Below, in pieces: positions 1-9,900 of a DNA stretch of 26,904 bases (positions are counted from its first letter, which is position 1; every line of letters starts with the position of its first letter). A program made the translations under genes and the position numbers. The notes beneath the pieces were generated by a model. It was not told where the DNA came from. It searched no databases and was given only the letters and a program-made list of their open reading frames with translations. The stretch comes from CAYQAJ01 sp964415245 (lineage in GTDB: Bacteria > Planctomycetota > Planctomycetia > Pirellulales > Pirellulaceae). The stretch is taken from positions 1 to 26,904 of the forward strand of contig CAYQAJ010000037.1 in NCBI GenBank assembly GCA_964415245.1. Reading direction: 5' to 3'.

Positions 1-2
1 CG

Positions 3-740
3 CCGGAGGGGAAGCGGATTTTTGAGTTTCAATACGGGCCGATCTTCACGCAGATTTGCCTGGCCGATGAAATCAACCGGGCCACACCCAAGACGCAGTC
101 GGCGATGCTGGAGACGATGCAGGAGGGGACGGTCACCGTGGCCGGCAATCGGTACGTGCTCGACAAGCCGTTCTTCGTCATGGCCACGCAGAACCCCATC
201 GAGCAGGAGGGAACGTATCCCCTGCCCGAAGCCCAGCTCGACCGCTTCTTCTTCAAGCTGACGGTGGGCTATTCGAGCCGCGAGGAACTGGCGACGATCG
301 TGGATCGCACGACCAAGGGCACGGTCATCGAGCCGCAGAAAGTGATGGACGGCGCGGAAATCCTCAAGTGGCAGAAGCTGATTCGCGACGTGATCCTCGC
401 CCCCCACGTGCAGGACTACATCGTGCGACTCACGCTGGCCACGCACCCCGAGGGGCCGTTTGCTCTGCCCATCACGAATCAATATCTGCGGTGGGGGGCC
501 AGCCCGCGCGGGTCGCAGGCTCTCTCCTTGGCGGCGAAGGTGCGGGCCTTGCTCGAAGGGCGATACAACGTGAGCTTCGAGGACGTGCGGCGAGTGTATC
601 TGCCGGCCATGCGGCACCGTGTGATCCTGAACTTCGAGGCGCAGGCCGAGAACATCGACACCGACCACGTGCTGTTGGAAATCCTGCAAAAGCTGCCCGA
701 AAAGGCAGATGAAATTCCGGTCGCCTCGGTGGTGGCGTAA
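3..740 (+). CDS. MoxR-family AAA+ ATPase (5' end missing)
   Basis: The reading frame is open from the left window edge, so the start codon and the Walker A loop lie outside. What is visible is the second half of a MoxR ATPase: a Walker B-type segment (LADEINRA, read from about base 57), a sensor-1 segment ATQNPIEQEGTYPLPEAQ, the following LDRF where the arginine finger is expected, and a sensor-2-like WGASPRGSQAL near base 495. The C-terminal lid helices end at base 740. MoxR proteins are cytoplasmic ATP-driven chaperones that usually act with DUF58 and VWA-domain partners on membrane or metal-containing clients. Those partners are exactly the next two genes, starting 86 bp downstream on the same strand. 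The client here is unknown. Family assignment is very secure; the function is inferred from family and context. Confidence 0.96.
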   Translation, partial: PEGKRIFEFQYGPIFTQICLADEINRATPKTQSAMLETMQEGTVTVAGNRYVLDKPFFVMATQNPIEQEGTYPLPEAQLDRFFFKLTVGYSSREELATIVDRTTKGTVIEPQKVMDGAEILKWQKLIRDVILAPHVQDYIVRLTLATHPEGPFALPITNQYLRWGASPRGSQALSLAAKVRALLEGRYNVSFEDVRRVYLPAMRHRVILNFEAQAENIDTDHVLLEILQKLPEKADEIPVASVVA

Positions 741-826
741 AGCGTTTCGTCTCGGCGGCGACCGCGACGACCTAACCTGCGGGTACACGTCATCGTCCCA
801 CTTATTTTACGGTGTCCACCCGGCGT

Positions 827-1723
827 ATGAGTCAATCAGCCACGCAAACGCCGCTGTTGAGCCCGCAGCTCCTGGCGCAACTCGAGCGGATGGAGTTGGT
901 GACGCGCAAAGTGTTTCGCGGCCGGATCAAGGGGGAGCGGCGCAGCCGGCGCAAAGGGCAGAGTGTCGAGTTCGCCGACTTTCGCAGCTACGTTCCCGGC
1001 GACGACCTGCGGTTTCTCGACTGGAACCTGTACGCGCGGCTCGACAAGCTCTTTCTCAAATTGTTCCTGGAAGAGGAGGACCTGCACTTTTACGCCCTCA
1101 TCGACGCCAGCACGTCGATGGACTTCGGCGAGCCCACCAAGCTGCATTACGCCAAGCAAATGGCGGCCGCACTGGGGTTCATCGGCCTGTGCCGCGCCGA
1201 CCGCGTGCGCGTGGAATCGCTCGGCTCCTCGCGGCAGCACGCCGGTCCCGTTCTTCGTGGCCGTCAGAGCCTGTGGCGGATGCTTGCCTGGCTCGACGCA
1301 TTGCCGCCGGGCGAAAACGTGCCTTTGGTCGAGGGCGTTAAGAACTTCTGCCTTCGCAACAGCGGCAAGGGCATTCTCGTCTTGATCTCCGACCTGATGG
1401 ACAAGCAGGGCTACGAGTCGGCGCTGCGTTACCTGTTGGCTCAGCAGCTTGACGTGTATGTCGTGCACGTGCTGGCCGCCGAGGAGCTGGATCCCGAGCT
1501 GATCGGCGACTTGAAGCTCGTCGACTGCGAAGACTCCGACGTGGCCGAGATTACCGTCAGCCGGCCGCTCATGGAGCGCTACCGGCGCACCGTCGCCTCG
1601 TTCATCGAGGGAGCGCGGGAGTTCTGCACGCGACGCGGCATGAACTACCTGATGACCAACACGCAGAGGCCGGTCGACGAGCTCGTGCTGAATTACCTCC
1701 GCCGACGAGGACTGGTGCGGTGA
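827..1723 (+). CDS. DUF58 domain protein (VWA-like, MoxR partner)
   Basis: A 298-residue protein with the diagnostic DUF58 core: RRSRRKGQSVEFADFRSY followed by VPGDDLRFLDWNLYAR. After it comes a von Willebrand A-like segment with an intact MIDAS-type DASTS motif starting at D93. I chose the ATG at 827. A GTG at 812 in the same frame would add five residues; neither start has a strong ribosome-binding site. No signal peptide or membrane helix is evident, so the protein is probably cytoplasmic or membrane-associated. It follows the MoxR gene by 86 bp and overlaps the next gene by 4 bp (GTGA), which suggests translational coupling. DUF58 proteins commonly accompany MoxR ATPases; a biochemical role for this one cannot be read from sequence. 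Confidence 0.93.
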   Translation: MSQSATQTPLLSPQLLAQLERMELVTRKVFRGRIKGERRSRRKGQSVEFADFRSYVPGDDLRFLDWNLYARLDKLFLKLFLEEEDLHFYALIDASTSMDFGEPTKLHYAKQMAAALGFIGLCRADRVRVESLGSSRQHAGPVLRGRQSLWRMLAWLDALPPGENVPLVEGVKNFCLRNSGKGILVLISDLMDKQGYESALRYLLAQQLDVYVVHVLAAEELDPELIGDLKLVDCEDSDVAEITVSRPLMERYRRTVASFIEGAREFCTRRGMNYLMTNTQRPVDELVLNYLRRRGLVR

Positions 1724-3756
1724 ATTTTTTGCCCGTCGAGTTCTTCAGCGGATTTTGGGCCAACGCGGCGGCCTGGGCGGCGGTGGCGGCGGTGATACCG
1801 GCCATCATCCTGCTCTATTTTCTCAAGCTCAAGCGCCACCCCGTCGAGGTGCCCAGCACTTATCTGTGGACGCGCACGATCGAGGACTTGCACGTCAACT
1901 CGATCTGGCAGCGGCTGCGGCAGAACCTGCTGTTGTTCCTGCAGATTTTGCTGGTGCTGCTCGTGCTCTGGGCGCTATTGCGCCCGGGCTGGCGCGGTTC
2001 GCGTTCGCTGGGCCAGCGATACATCGTGCTGATGGACGTATCGGCCAGCATGAACGCCACCGACGAATCTCCCTCGCGGCTGGAAGCGGCCCGGGCCCGC
2101 GCCGAGGAAGTCATCGACGGCATGGGATCGGGCGACGTGGCCATGATTCTCAGCTTTTCCGATACGGCTCGCGTCGAGCAGTCGTTTACTGAAAACCGGA
2201 CGATGCTCCGCAACCGGCTCCGCCAGATCGGGCCGACGTCGCGCGCCACCGACATGACCGAAGCGCTGCGCGCCGCCGCCGGGCTGGCCAACCCGGGGAG
2301 CACCAGCCAGGACGAGCAAGACGTGCAGGTTGCCGAACCGCTTCCCGCCACGGTCTTCATTCTCAGCGACGGCGGGTTCCCACCGGTGTCCGACTTCGCC
2401 CTGGGCAATCTCACGCCACAATACATTCCCGTCGGCTCCGCGGCGCCGGACAACGTGGGGATCGTCGCCTTCACTACGCGGCGCAACATCGAAAGGCCGG
2501 GGCAGGCACAGGCGTTCGCCCGGTTGGCGAATTACGGGGTCGACAGCGTGACCGTCGACGTCGAACTGCTGGTCAACGGCGAGTCGCGCGACGTGCAGCG
2601 GGTCGAGGTGCCGGCAGGCGAGCAAGTGTCGGTCGATTTCGACCTGTCGGACATCGACGCCGGCGAGCGGACCGCGCTGGAGTTAGTGCTGGACCGCGAC
2701 GATGCCCTGGCGTTGGACAACGTGGCCTACGCGGCGCTCAATCTGCCGCGGCCGGCGCGGGTGCTGCTCGTCACGCCCTCCAACAACGCGCTGAAGGCGG
2801 CCCTGGGAACCGAGGAGGCGATCAAGCTGGCCAACACCACGGTGGTCGAGCCCGCCCTGCTCCAGACTCAGCGGTACCAGGCCGACGCGGCGGCCGGCGT
2901 CTACGATTTGATCATCTACGACCGCTGCTTGCCGCCGACGATGCCGCAGGCCAACACACTTTTCATCGGAGTCGTCCCGCTGCTGGATACGTGGTCGGCC
3001 GGGCCACCGCAGGGCCCGCCGGTGATCACCGACATCGACCAGGTGTACCCGCTCATGCAGTTGCTCGACCTGCGCGACGTGAACATCATCGAGGCGGTTC
3101 CGCTCCACGGCGGCGTCGATCCGCAGAATGGCCAATCCAGGGAGCGCCCACCTGGTGGTTCCGTGCTCATCGATTCGGACATCGGGCCGCTCATGATCGT
3201 CGCGCCGCGGGAAGGCTTCGAGGATGCCGTGCTCGGATTCGAGCTCTTCGGCACCAATGCCGACGGCCAGACGGTGCGCAACACCGACTGGCACCTCCGC
3301 CGCAGCTTTCCCGTGTTCGTGTTGAATGTGGTGAGCTACCTGGGAGGCGGACGCGCGGCGGTGGAAGGCGTGAGCGTTCGCCCGGGAGACTCCATCGCGC
3401 TCCGCTCGACGTTGCCGGTCGAGAAGGTGGTGGTCGAAGATCCCGAAGGCAACCGCGTCGAGGTCGCGCGGGAAGCGCAGAATACCTTCGTGTACACGCG
3501 AACCGACCGGCCGGGCATCTACCGCGTGTACGAAGTCGCCGGCGACGAGCCGTCACAGCTTTTCGCCGTGAACCTGTTCGACAGCGAGGAGAGCAACCTC
3601 GTGCCGCGGGGAGAAGTGCAACTGGGCTATTCGACGATCGAAGCCGCCTCGGACTGGCAGCCGGCACGCACCGAAGCCTGGAAGTGGCTCTTGCTGTTGG
3701 GCGTCGGCGTGATGATGATCGAGTGGTATATCTACCACCGACGAGTGTATCTGTAG
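1720..3756 (+). CDS. BatA/VWA-domain membrane protein
   Basis: A 678-residue membrane protein. It starts at a GTG whose last bases form the stop codon of the DUF58 gene, a 4-bp overlap that supports this start. The N-terminus has the BatA-type arrangement: a hydrophobic helix (about residues 10-35), the basic stretch LKLKRHPVEVPSTYLW, and a second helix (about 65-90, LLLFLQILLVLLVLWALL). A VWA domain follows with MIDAS motif DVSAS starting at D106 and a later RATDMTEAL segment. A long extracytoplasmic region without a recognised fold leads to a C-terminal helix (WLLLLGVGVMMIEWYIY) and a short basic tail. With MoxR and DUF58 it completes a MoxR-VWA module, where VWA proteins are thought to bind the client or act as metal-dependent adaptors. 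The substrate is unknown. Confidence 0.92.
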   Translation: MNFLPVEFFSGFWANAAAWAAVAAVIPAIILLYFLKLKRHPVEVPSTYLWTRTIEDLHVNSIWQRLRQNLLLFLQILLVLLVLWALLRPGWRGSRSLGQRYIVLMDVSASMNATDESPSRLEAARARAEEVIDGMGSGDVAMILSFSDTARVEQSFTENRTMLRNRLRQIGPTSRATDMTEALRAAAGLANPGSTSQDEQDVQVAEPLPATVFILSDGGFPPVSDFALGNLTPQYIPVGSAAPDNVGIVAFTTRRNIERPGQAQAFARLANYGVDSVTVDVELLVNGESRDVQRVEVPAGEQVSVDFDLSDIDAGERTALELVLDRDDALALDNVAYAALNLPRPARVLLVTPSNNALKAALGTEEAIKLANTTVVEPALLQTQRYQADAAAGVYDLIIYDRCLPPTMPQANTLFIGVVPLLDTWSAGPPQGPPVITDIDQVYPLMQLLDLRDVNIIEAVPLHGGVDPQNGQSRERPPGGSVLIDSDIGPLMIVAPREGFEDAVLGFELFGTNADGQTVRNTDWHLRRSFPVFVLNVVSYLGGGRAAVEGVSVRPGDSIALRSTLPVEKVVVEDPEGNRVEVAREAQNTFVYTRTDRPGIYRVYEVAGDEPSQLFAVNLFDSEESNLVPRGEVQLGYSTIEAASDWQPARTEAWKWLLLLGVGVMMIEWYIYHRRVYL

Positions 3757-3882
3757 CGGAGTTCTGCCAAGTCACCCATCGCGATGAATCGGGAAGTCGT
3801 CAGTTGTCCGTGGGTCCATTTACGTCCATGCTCGTCCATTCTCTGTTACAACTGACAACGGACAAAGGACGACGGACATTTC
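3757..3882. repeat. Convergent intergenic region with inverted and heptad repeats
   Basis: This gap lies between the converging VWA and radical SAM genes. It holds a perfect 9-bp inverted repeat, GTCAGTTGT at 3799-3807 and ACAACTGAC at 3848-3856. The right arm is followed by a degenerate 7-bp tandem repeat (GACAACG, GACAAAG, GACGACG, then GACA) at 3854-3878. The 40-nt loop and absence of a T tract make an ordinary intrinsic terminator doubtful. I see no promoter or gene here. Confidence 0.5.
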
Positions 3883-5424
3883 CTACGTTAACTGCACGAT
3901 CGGCAGCTCCGTCGGCTTCGTGGCCTGCTGCAAATTGGGCTTCAGATCGTCGCGCGTCAAAAGCTCGGCATAGGCGCCCAGCCGCCGCTTGAGCTCGGCG
4001 TAGTAATACGCGGGGAGCGTTTCGCTCTTGCCTTCGTGAAACGCGCGGAAGCCCGCGTCGCTCTTCAGCATGCCTAGTACCTCGCGGCATTTGCGCACCA
4101 GCGCGTGCGTGAAGGCTGTCCGCACGCGGTGCAACGTGCGTACTTTCCAGTTTGTCGTGCTTCGCACTCGGCGGCGGAGCATGTCGCGGCTGGCGCAGTG
4201 CTGCAACAATCGCACGAACCGCTCGTAATAGCTCGCCGGATCGTAGTGCTTCAGCTTGAAGGCCAGGTACGGCGTGTAATAGAAAGTGAAGGGCATCGCC
4301 TTGAGAATGCGATCGGTAGCCAGGTAATCGTCGTACAGCGGCGTGCCGCCGAAGGGCACGGGAATGTTAAACGTGGGCCACACGTAGGGCGTCCGATCCA
4401 TGAACTCGGTGGTCAGCTCGATCGGACCGTCCCCCGCGTCGGTATCCAGCCCAAAGATGAAATTTGCCTGCAGGTAGGGCACGTTCTCGTTGAGCTGCCG
4501 GAAGTGCTCGGCCACGTGCCCCACCTTCTCGAGGCCGATCCTGCCTCCGGCGCCCCCCTTGCCCGAATAGTCGGTCCACGACTCGATGCCCGGCGCAACG
4601 GCCACGCAGTTGGTTTCCTTGAGCCGTTCGAGCCGCGCCTCGCGAAGAATGCTCAGCGAGCTTTCCATCACGTAGGGGAGCCGCTCTTTGGGCGGAAGCG
4701 TCTCCAGCACCGATAGCGTCTGGTCGAATTTGACGCCGAAGTTCGGGTCGTGAAACGCGATCAGCGTGCCCGGCAGATTCTTGGCCAGGAACCGAAGGTC
4801 CTCGACCATCCGCTCCTTGGGCAGCAGGCGGTAGGGGTTGTTCCAGTCGATGCAGAAGTTGCACGTGTATGGGCAGCCCATACTGGCCAGCATCGGCACG
4901 CTCGACATGAACGTCCGCCAGCGTCGCCAGAACATCGCCGTGCGGCGGATTTCGGGCATCCGCTCCTCAACGGTGGGCAGGTCATCGAAAGGCACCTTGC
5001 TGGAAACGATGGCGCCGGGATCGTAGTGCCCGTCCAGGATCTCCCGCACGCGCTCCTTGTCGCACTCCATCACCGCCAGGTCGAAGAACCGCAGGCAGTC
5101 GTGGGGAAAAGCCTTGGCGTGCGGTCCACCGATGACGGTGAGTGCGCCCGACTGCCGGTACATCTTGCCGATGGCGTACGCCAGGCCGCTGGCTTGCGTG
5201 TAGCTGGCGACGAACAGCACGTCGAGATCGCGGGGGAGCTTGCGGGCCGGATCGCCGACTCCGTAGTACGTGGCGTAATGCACGTCGTGGCCGAGCTGGC
5301 GACACCAAACGGATACGGCCTGCGGCGTGACGCTGGCGTACTGCTTGGTCAGAATGAAGTGCGAAATCGTTTCCGACGTGCTGCTCGAAGGAAGCGAAAG
5401 GATGTCGAGAATGCCGACGCGCAT
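3883..5424 (-). CDS. B12-binding-type radical SAM protein
   Basis: A 513-residue protein. The start at 5424 is preferred over a Met 18 codons upstream because GGGAG sits 8 nt before this ATG and the protein then begins directly with MRVGILDILSLP, a typical N-terminal strand. Residues about 1-150 look like a cobalamin-binding Rossmann domain (LDVLFVASYTQASG, then TVIGGPHAKAFP). The radical SAM core has the iron-sulfur motif CPYTCNFC at C184, C188 and C191. The C-terminal third is helical and unrecognised. Such proteins use S-adenosylmethionine and often cobalamin for methylations or rearrangements, but the substrate cannot be told; no biosynthetic partner gene is next to it. It converges with the VWA gene and is followed upstream by a 514-bp gap, so it is probably transcribed alone. 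Confidence 0.93.
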   Translation of the reverse strand: MRVGILDILSLPSSSTSETISHFILTKQYASVTPQAVSVWCRQLGHDVHYATYYGVGDPARKLPRDLDVLFVASYTQASGLAYAIGKMYRQSGALTVIGGPHAKAFPHDCLRFFDLAVMECDKERVREILDGHYDPGAIVSSKVPFDDLPTVEERMPEIRRTAMFWRRWRTFMSSVPMLASMGCPYTCNFCIDWNNPYRLLPKERMVEDLRFLAKNLPGTLIAFHDPNFGVKFDQTLSVLETLPPKERLPYVMESSLSILREARLERLKETNCVAVAPGIESWTDYSGKGGAGGRIGLEKVGHVAEHFRQLNENVPYLQANFIFGLDTDAGDGPIELTTEFMDRTPYVWPTFNIPVPFGGTPLYDDYLATDRILKAMPFTFYYTPYLAFKLKHYDPASYYERFVRLLQHCASRDMLRRRVRSTTNWKVRTLHRVRTAFTHALVRKCREVLGMLKSDAGFRAFHEGKSETLPAYYYAELKRRLGAYAELLTRDDLKPNLQQATKPTELPIVQLT

Positions 5425-5938
5425 CAGGGATGCTCCCACCTCAGCCGCAATTGTGTCGTATCCGCGCTCGGCCGGCACCTGCGGCGGGTGTGGGCCAATC
5501 CGAGTCCCTGCCTGTGCGGCAACAGAACGGCTGAAGGCGGATTAGACGAGGATCCTCCCCCGAGCCTGAAGCTGGAAAAGGAGAATGGAGTTTTGCGGGT
5601 CGCGAACGTCGCTGCCGCACGGGCGGCGCTGCCGATAACCCGTTGGCGGGCGCTCGGGAGCGATTCCGCGCCGACTCGGTTGGGTGCGCACGCCGACCCC
5701 ACGACGCAAGTGACCGGCATTGTATACCTGTGCTGGCACCCGTGAGAAGTGCGTCCCGCACATGTTGAGCGACAAAAACAGCCGCCGAGGTGCCTAAGCC
5801 AGCCGCCACGGCACAAGAACTGCCGGTCGGGCAAACTGGGCGCTGGCCGACGCATTCGCCGCGCGCGGCAGCGTTGGGACCATCGGCGTGACGGCGACGC
5901 CACCAGCGTCCCGGCGTTACCAAGGGGTGCAATGCAGG
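5425..5938. other. Intergenic region, no gene recognised
   Basis: 514 bp between the radical SAM start and the end of the upstream DUF1080 gene, both on the minus strand. Several frames stay open because of high GC, but none gives a recognisable protein or a convincing start. A short hairpin (GACGC, CACCA loop, GCGTC; 5896-5910) lies about 30 nt past the DUF1080 stop and could contribute to termination. On the minus strand TATACAAT near 5717-5724 resembles a -10 box for the radical SAM gene, but I find no matching -35 element. Confidence 0.4.
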
Positions 5939-6664
5939 CTACTTCGGCGTGATCACCAACTTGCGATACGCCACCGCGCCGTGGTCCCCCTGGAACATGA
6001 TCGGGCCGGTTTCGGCTTCCTGGCCGGTGACGCCCGAAGGGGTCGGACCTTTCATCTCCACGTTTTCGTGAATCACCTGATCGTTGAGCACGACCTTGAG
6101 GAACTTGGCGTTGGCCGTCTTCTTGCCGTTTTCGAACCGCGGGGCCTGAAAGTCGATGACAAAAGTTTGCCACTCTCCTGGTGCCTTCGAGGCGTTCACG
6201 CGCGGTGCCGCGGCGCTGTAGAGTCCGCCCAAGTCGCCCGGCCCGACCTGCTCCTTGCCGAAGCTGTCGAGCACCTGCACTTCGTATTCGCCCATGACGT
6301 AGATGCCGGAGTTGGAGCCCTTGGGCACCATTACGTCGACGCGGATGGTGCAGTCGCCGAACTTTTCGAGCGTGTAGATGTCGACTCCGCCCCCGGCGGG
6401 ATTGACCAACTCGCCGGTCGCATCGCCCGCCTTGTCGACTTCCAGCGCGGCGGGGTTGTCGGCTGCCAGCTTGGCGATACCGACGGTCCACTTGCTGCGA
6501 TCCTTGGGTTCCTTGAACGTCCACCCTTCCAGATTCTTACCGTTGAACGGTTTGACAGCCGACGCCGACTCGGGCTCGTCGGCGCGAAGGGGGGCCCCGA
6601 GCCAAAGAGCCGAGGCAGCCGAAAGTGCGGCAAGCAGCAGTGTCTTCAGGCCGGTGAGGAACAT
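5939..6664 (-). CDS. Secreted DUF1080 (3-keto-disaccharide hydrolase-type) protein
   Basis: A 241-residue exported protein. I chose the Met at 6664 because AAGGA lies about 9 nt upstream and the protein then begins with a clean signal peptide (MFLTGLKTLLLAALSAASAL, ending near LRA-DEP). An upstream Met would add 15 charged residues in front of it. The mature part is a concanavalin-like jelly roll of the DUF1080 family, with KPFNGKNLEGWTF near the start, the conserved KGSNSGIYVMGEYEVQVLD segment in the middle and a closing VAYRKLVITPK strand. DUF1080 proteins are abundant in planctomycetes and are linked to sugar or glycan breakdown; some members hydrolyse 3-keto-glycosides. It is divergent from the haem-propeller gene at 6993. 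Another DUF1080 gene is at 24570, only distantly similar. Family secure, substrate unknown. Confidence 0.9.
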   Translation of the reverse strand: MFLTGLKTLLLAALSAASALWLGAPLRADEPESASAVKPFNGKNLEGWTFKEPKDRSKWTVGIAKLAADNPAALEVDKAGDATGELVNPAGGGVDIYTLEKFGDCTIRVDVMVPKGSNSGIYVMGEYEVQVLDSFGKEQVGPGDLGGLYSAAAPRVNASKAPGEWQTFVIDFQAPRFENGKKTANAKFLKVVLNDQVIHENVEMKGPTPSGVTGQEAETGPIMFQGDHGAVAYRKLVITPK

Positions 6665-6992
6665 GCGTGGTTTCCTTGTTCGAGGCGTCGTGGATTCATC
6701 GATTCGCACACGCGCGGGGGGGAAGTGCCGCGGTCATGGCGACGGGGACTCCATTCTGGGATGCCACGCCGCCGCATGCAAGCGCCCCGTGCGCCGCCGG
6801 ATACAAACGCCCCGTGCACAGTTGAATCGACCGGCCCTCCACCCCGCTTGCGGTTTCGCGCTCCGGAGGCAACGCCAACCATCCTCCCATCCTCCCGCGC
6901 CAGTTGAGATTACTCCCTCAATCGACTACTGTGAACGTGCAGCGCCGCTCGATGGCGCGGTAACGAGCAGCACTGTCGTATCGAGGTAAATC
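6665..6992. other. Divergent intergenic region (likely promoters both ways)
   Basis: 328 bp between divergent starts (DUF1080 at 6664, haem-propeller gene at 6993). Promoters for both should lie here, but I see no box pair good enough to name. The rightward gene has a ribosome-binding site, GAGGT, 5 nt before its ATG. No small gene is supported. Confidence 0.4.
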
Positions 6993-9900
6993 ATGGTTCG
7001 ACGGCTTGTCGCGGCTTCGCTCCTGACCGGTATCTTCGCCGTGCTGGTACTACCACTCCTGTGGACGCAGGCGTCGCTAGTCTTCGCGCCGACGGCCGGA
7101 GCCGCGCAGGCACAAGAACCCACGGAAAGCGGCGAAGAGCACTCCGTGGAGCACGCGGCCGAGCGCCAGCCCCGCGCGATACCCCAGTGGATTTGGGCCG
7201 ACCCTTCGCCCAAGGCGGGGCAAACGGCGTATTTTCGAACGACGTTCCGACTCGACGAACCGGTCCGCCACGCCGAGCTTCGCTGCGCCGCCGACCGGCG
7301 GATGAGCATAGTTCTCAACGCCAGGCATCTCGGCGACGCCGAGAACTATCAGCAGATGGCCCGCTTCGATGCCGCGCCGCTTTTACACAAGGGCACGAAC
7401 ATCCTGGCGGTGAAGGCGACAAGCGAAGGTAATACGGCAGGCGTGGTGCTGGTGATCGACATTGAGCTGGAAAGCGGCGCCCTCGTGCGAATTGTCAGCA
7501 ACGATGCCTGGTTCGCCGCGCTCAAAGAGCCAAATGGCTGGAATCAACTCGAATCCGACCGCGACCAGTGGTTCGAATCAACCTCGTTCGGCGCCCTGGG
7601 CGTATTGCCTTGGGGCGATCCCACGGGCGAAGTCGACGACTACAACCAGTGGAAAAAAGCGCTCGGCACCGAAGGCGCGGTCGACCCGACGCTCCTCTCC
7701 TATCCGCCCGGCTTCGAGGTCGAATTGGTCCGCTCCGCCCGCAGCGGCGAAGGTTCTTGGATTAGCCTGGCGTTCGATCCGCGGGGTCGCATTATCGTGG
7801 CGCGCGAGGACAAGGGCCTGTTGCGGATGACTCTGCTGCGCGACGGCCGCGCTGAGACGCAGGTCGAATCGGTCGACGACACGCTGCGCGAATGCCGCGG
7901 TCTGCTCTGGGCCTACGACAGTCTGTACGTGAACGCAAACAACTCGCAGGGGCTCTACCGACTGCGCGACACCGACGGCGATGACCGCTTCGACGAGGTG
8001 AAACTCCTGCGCGCGACCGGCGGCGGAGTGGGACACGGCCGCAACGACCTGGTGCTCGGCCCCGACGGCGCAATCTACCTGATCCACGGCGACGACGTTC
8101 TCCTGCCGACCGACTTCGACCCCGCCGGTTCGCCGCACGCGCATTACGAGCTCGATCGCCTGCTCCCCTGCCGCTGGAATCAGTTCTTGCAGAACTACGG
8201 CACGATTCCCCCCGCCGGCCACGTGATTCGCACCGACCGCGACGGCCGCACGTGGCAGCTTATGGCGGGGGGCTTTCGCAACCCGTACGGCATCGACTTC
8301 AACTCCGACGGCGAGATGTTCACCTACGACGCCGACATGGAGTGGGACGTCGGCGCCCCGTGGTATCGCCCCACGCGCGTCAACCACATTGTCTCGGGAG
8401 GCGATTATGGCTGGCGGCAGGGGAGCTTCAAATGGCCGGCGTTTTATCCCGACTCGCTTCCCTCGAACCTCGATATCGGCCTGGGTTCGCCCACGGCGGT
8501 TCGTTTCGGCTATCGCAGCCAGTTCCCCTCGCCGTATCGCGAGGCGCTGTACATTCTCGATTGGGCGTACGGCCGTATCATCGCGGTACACATGAAGCCG
8601 CGCGGCGCCAGCTACGAATGTACCGCCGAATCGTTCATCAAGGGCCGGCCGCTCAATGTGACCGACCTGGAAATCGGCCCCGACGGCGCCATGTACTTCC
8701 TCACCGGTGGCCGGGGAACCCAATCGGGACTGTACCGCGTGCGGTACACCGGGCCACAGGTCGATCCGCGCCCTCCCACCGCCGAGGAGATTGCCGCTGC
8801 CGAGCAGGCCGCCCAAGCGCGCGCGCTGCGGCATCGGCTGGAAGCGTTTCACGGCGGGCCGTACGCCGACGCGATTGGCACCGCCTGGCCCCACCTCGAC
8901 AGCGACGACGTGTGGATTCGCCATGCCGCGCGTGTCGCAGTCGAGTTCCAGCCGCTCACCGAGTGGCGCGAAATGGCACTGGCCGAGAAGCGCCCGACGG
9001 CCCGCACCACCGCACTCTTGGCGCTGGCGCGCATGGAAACCGAGTCGATGAGGCCGCGCGTGATAGCGGCCATCGCCGATTTGCCGTGGGAGGAGCTGTC
9101 GGCCGAGCAACAGACGATCGCACTTCGCGCCGCTGTCGTGTGTCTGGCGCGAATGCACGACACCGATAGCGACTCGGTAACCGCTCTGCGCAAACGACTG
9201 GCAAAGCTATATCCGGCTTCGACGCGCGAGGCGAACGAGTTGTTGTGTGAGCTGTTGGTGTTCCTCGACGAGCCGACGGTCGTCGCCAAAACGCTGCCCT
9301 TGATCGCGGCGGCGCCCACGCAACCCGAAAAACTGCACTACCTGTACATGCTGCGGGCCGCCAAGAGCGGCTGGACGCTGGCCGATCGAGCCACGTACAT
9401 CCAGTGGCTCCGCGAGGGGGAGCGATTCGCTGGCGCGCACCTGATGCCGCGGTTCATCCAGTGGATTCGCGAGGACGCCGCCGAAACGCTGAGCGACGCC
9501 GAGCGGCAATCGCTGTCTGAGTTGCTTGCGCCCGCTCCGCCGCCGACCGAAGCGGAATCGCCCCTGCCGAACCGGCACGTCATCAAGCAGTGGCAACTGA
9601 ACGACCTGGCCGACGCGCTCCCCGAGGTCGATCGCGGCCGCTCGTTCGACGGTGGCAAGGCGATGTACGCGGCCGCGCTGTGTGCCCGCTGCCACCGCAT
9701 GGCGACCGAGGGAACGCCGCTGGGCCCCGACCTGACCGACGTGGCGCGAAGATTCGGCCGCCGCGACATCCTGATTTCGATTCTGGATCCGTCGCGGGTC
9801 GTCGACGAAAAGTATCGCGGCACCTCAATCGTCACGCACGATGGAAAGGTAATTGTGGGCCAGGTGACGGGCGAAGAGGATGGACGCGTGCTCGTGGCCA

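Noticed and set aside
4105..5745. Plus-strand open frames of 200-330 codons opposite the radical SAM gene
   Set aside because: They are GC-driven shadows; the minus strand carries the iron-sulfur motif and a ribosome-binding site.
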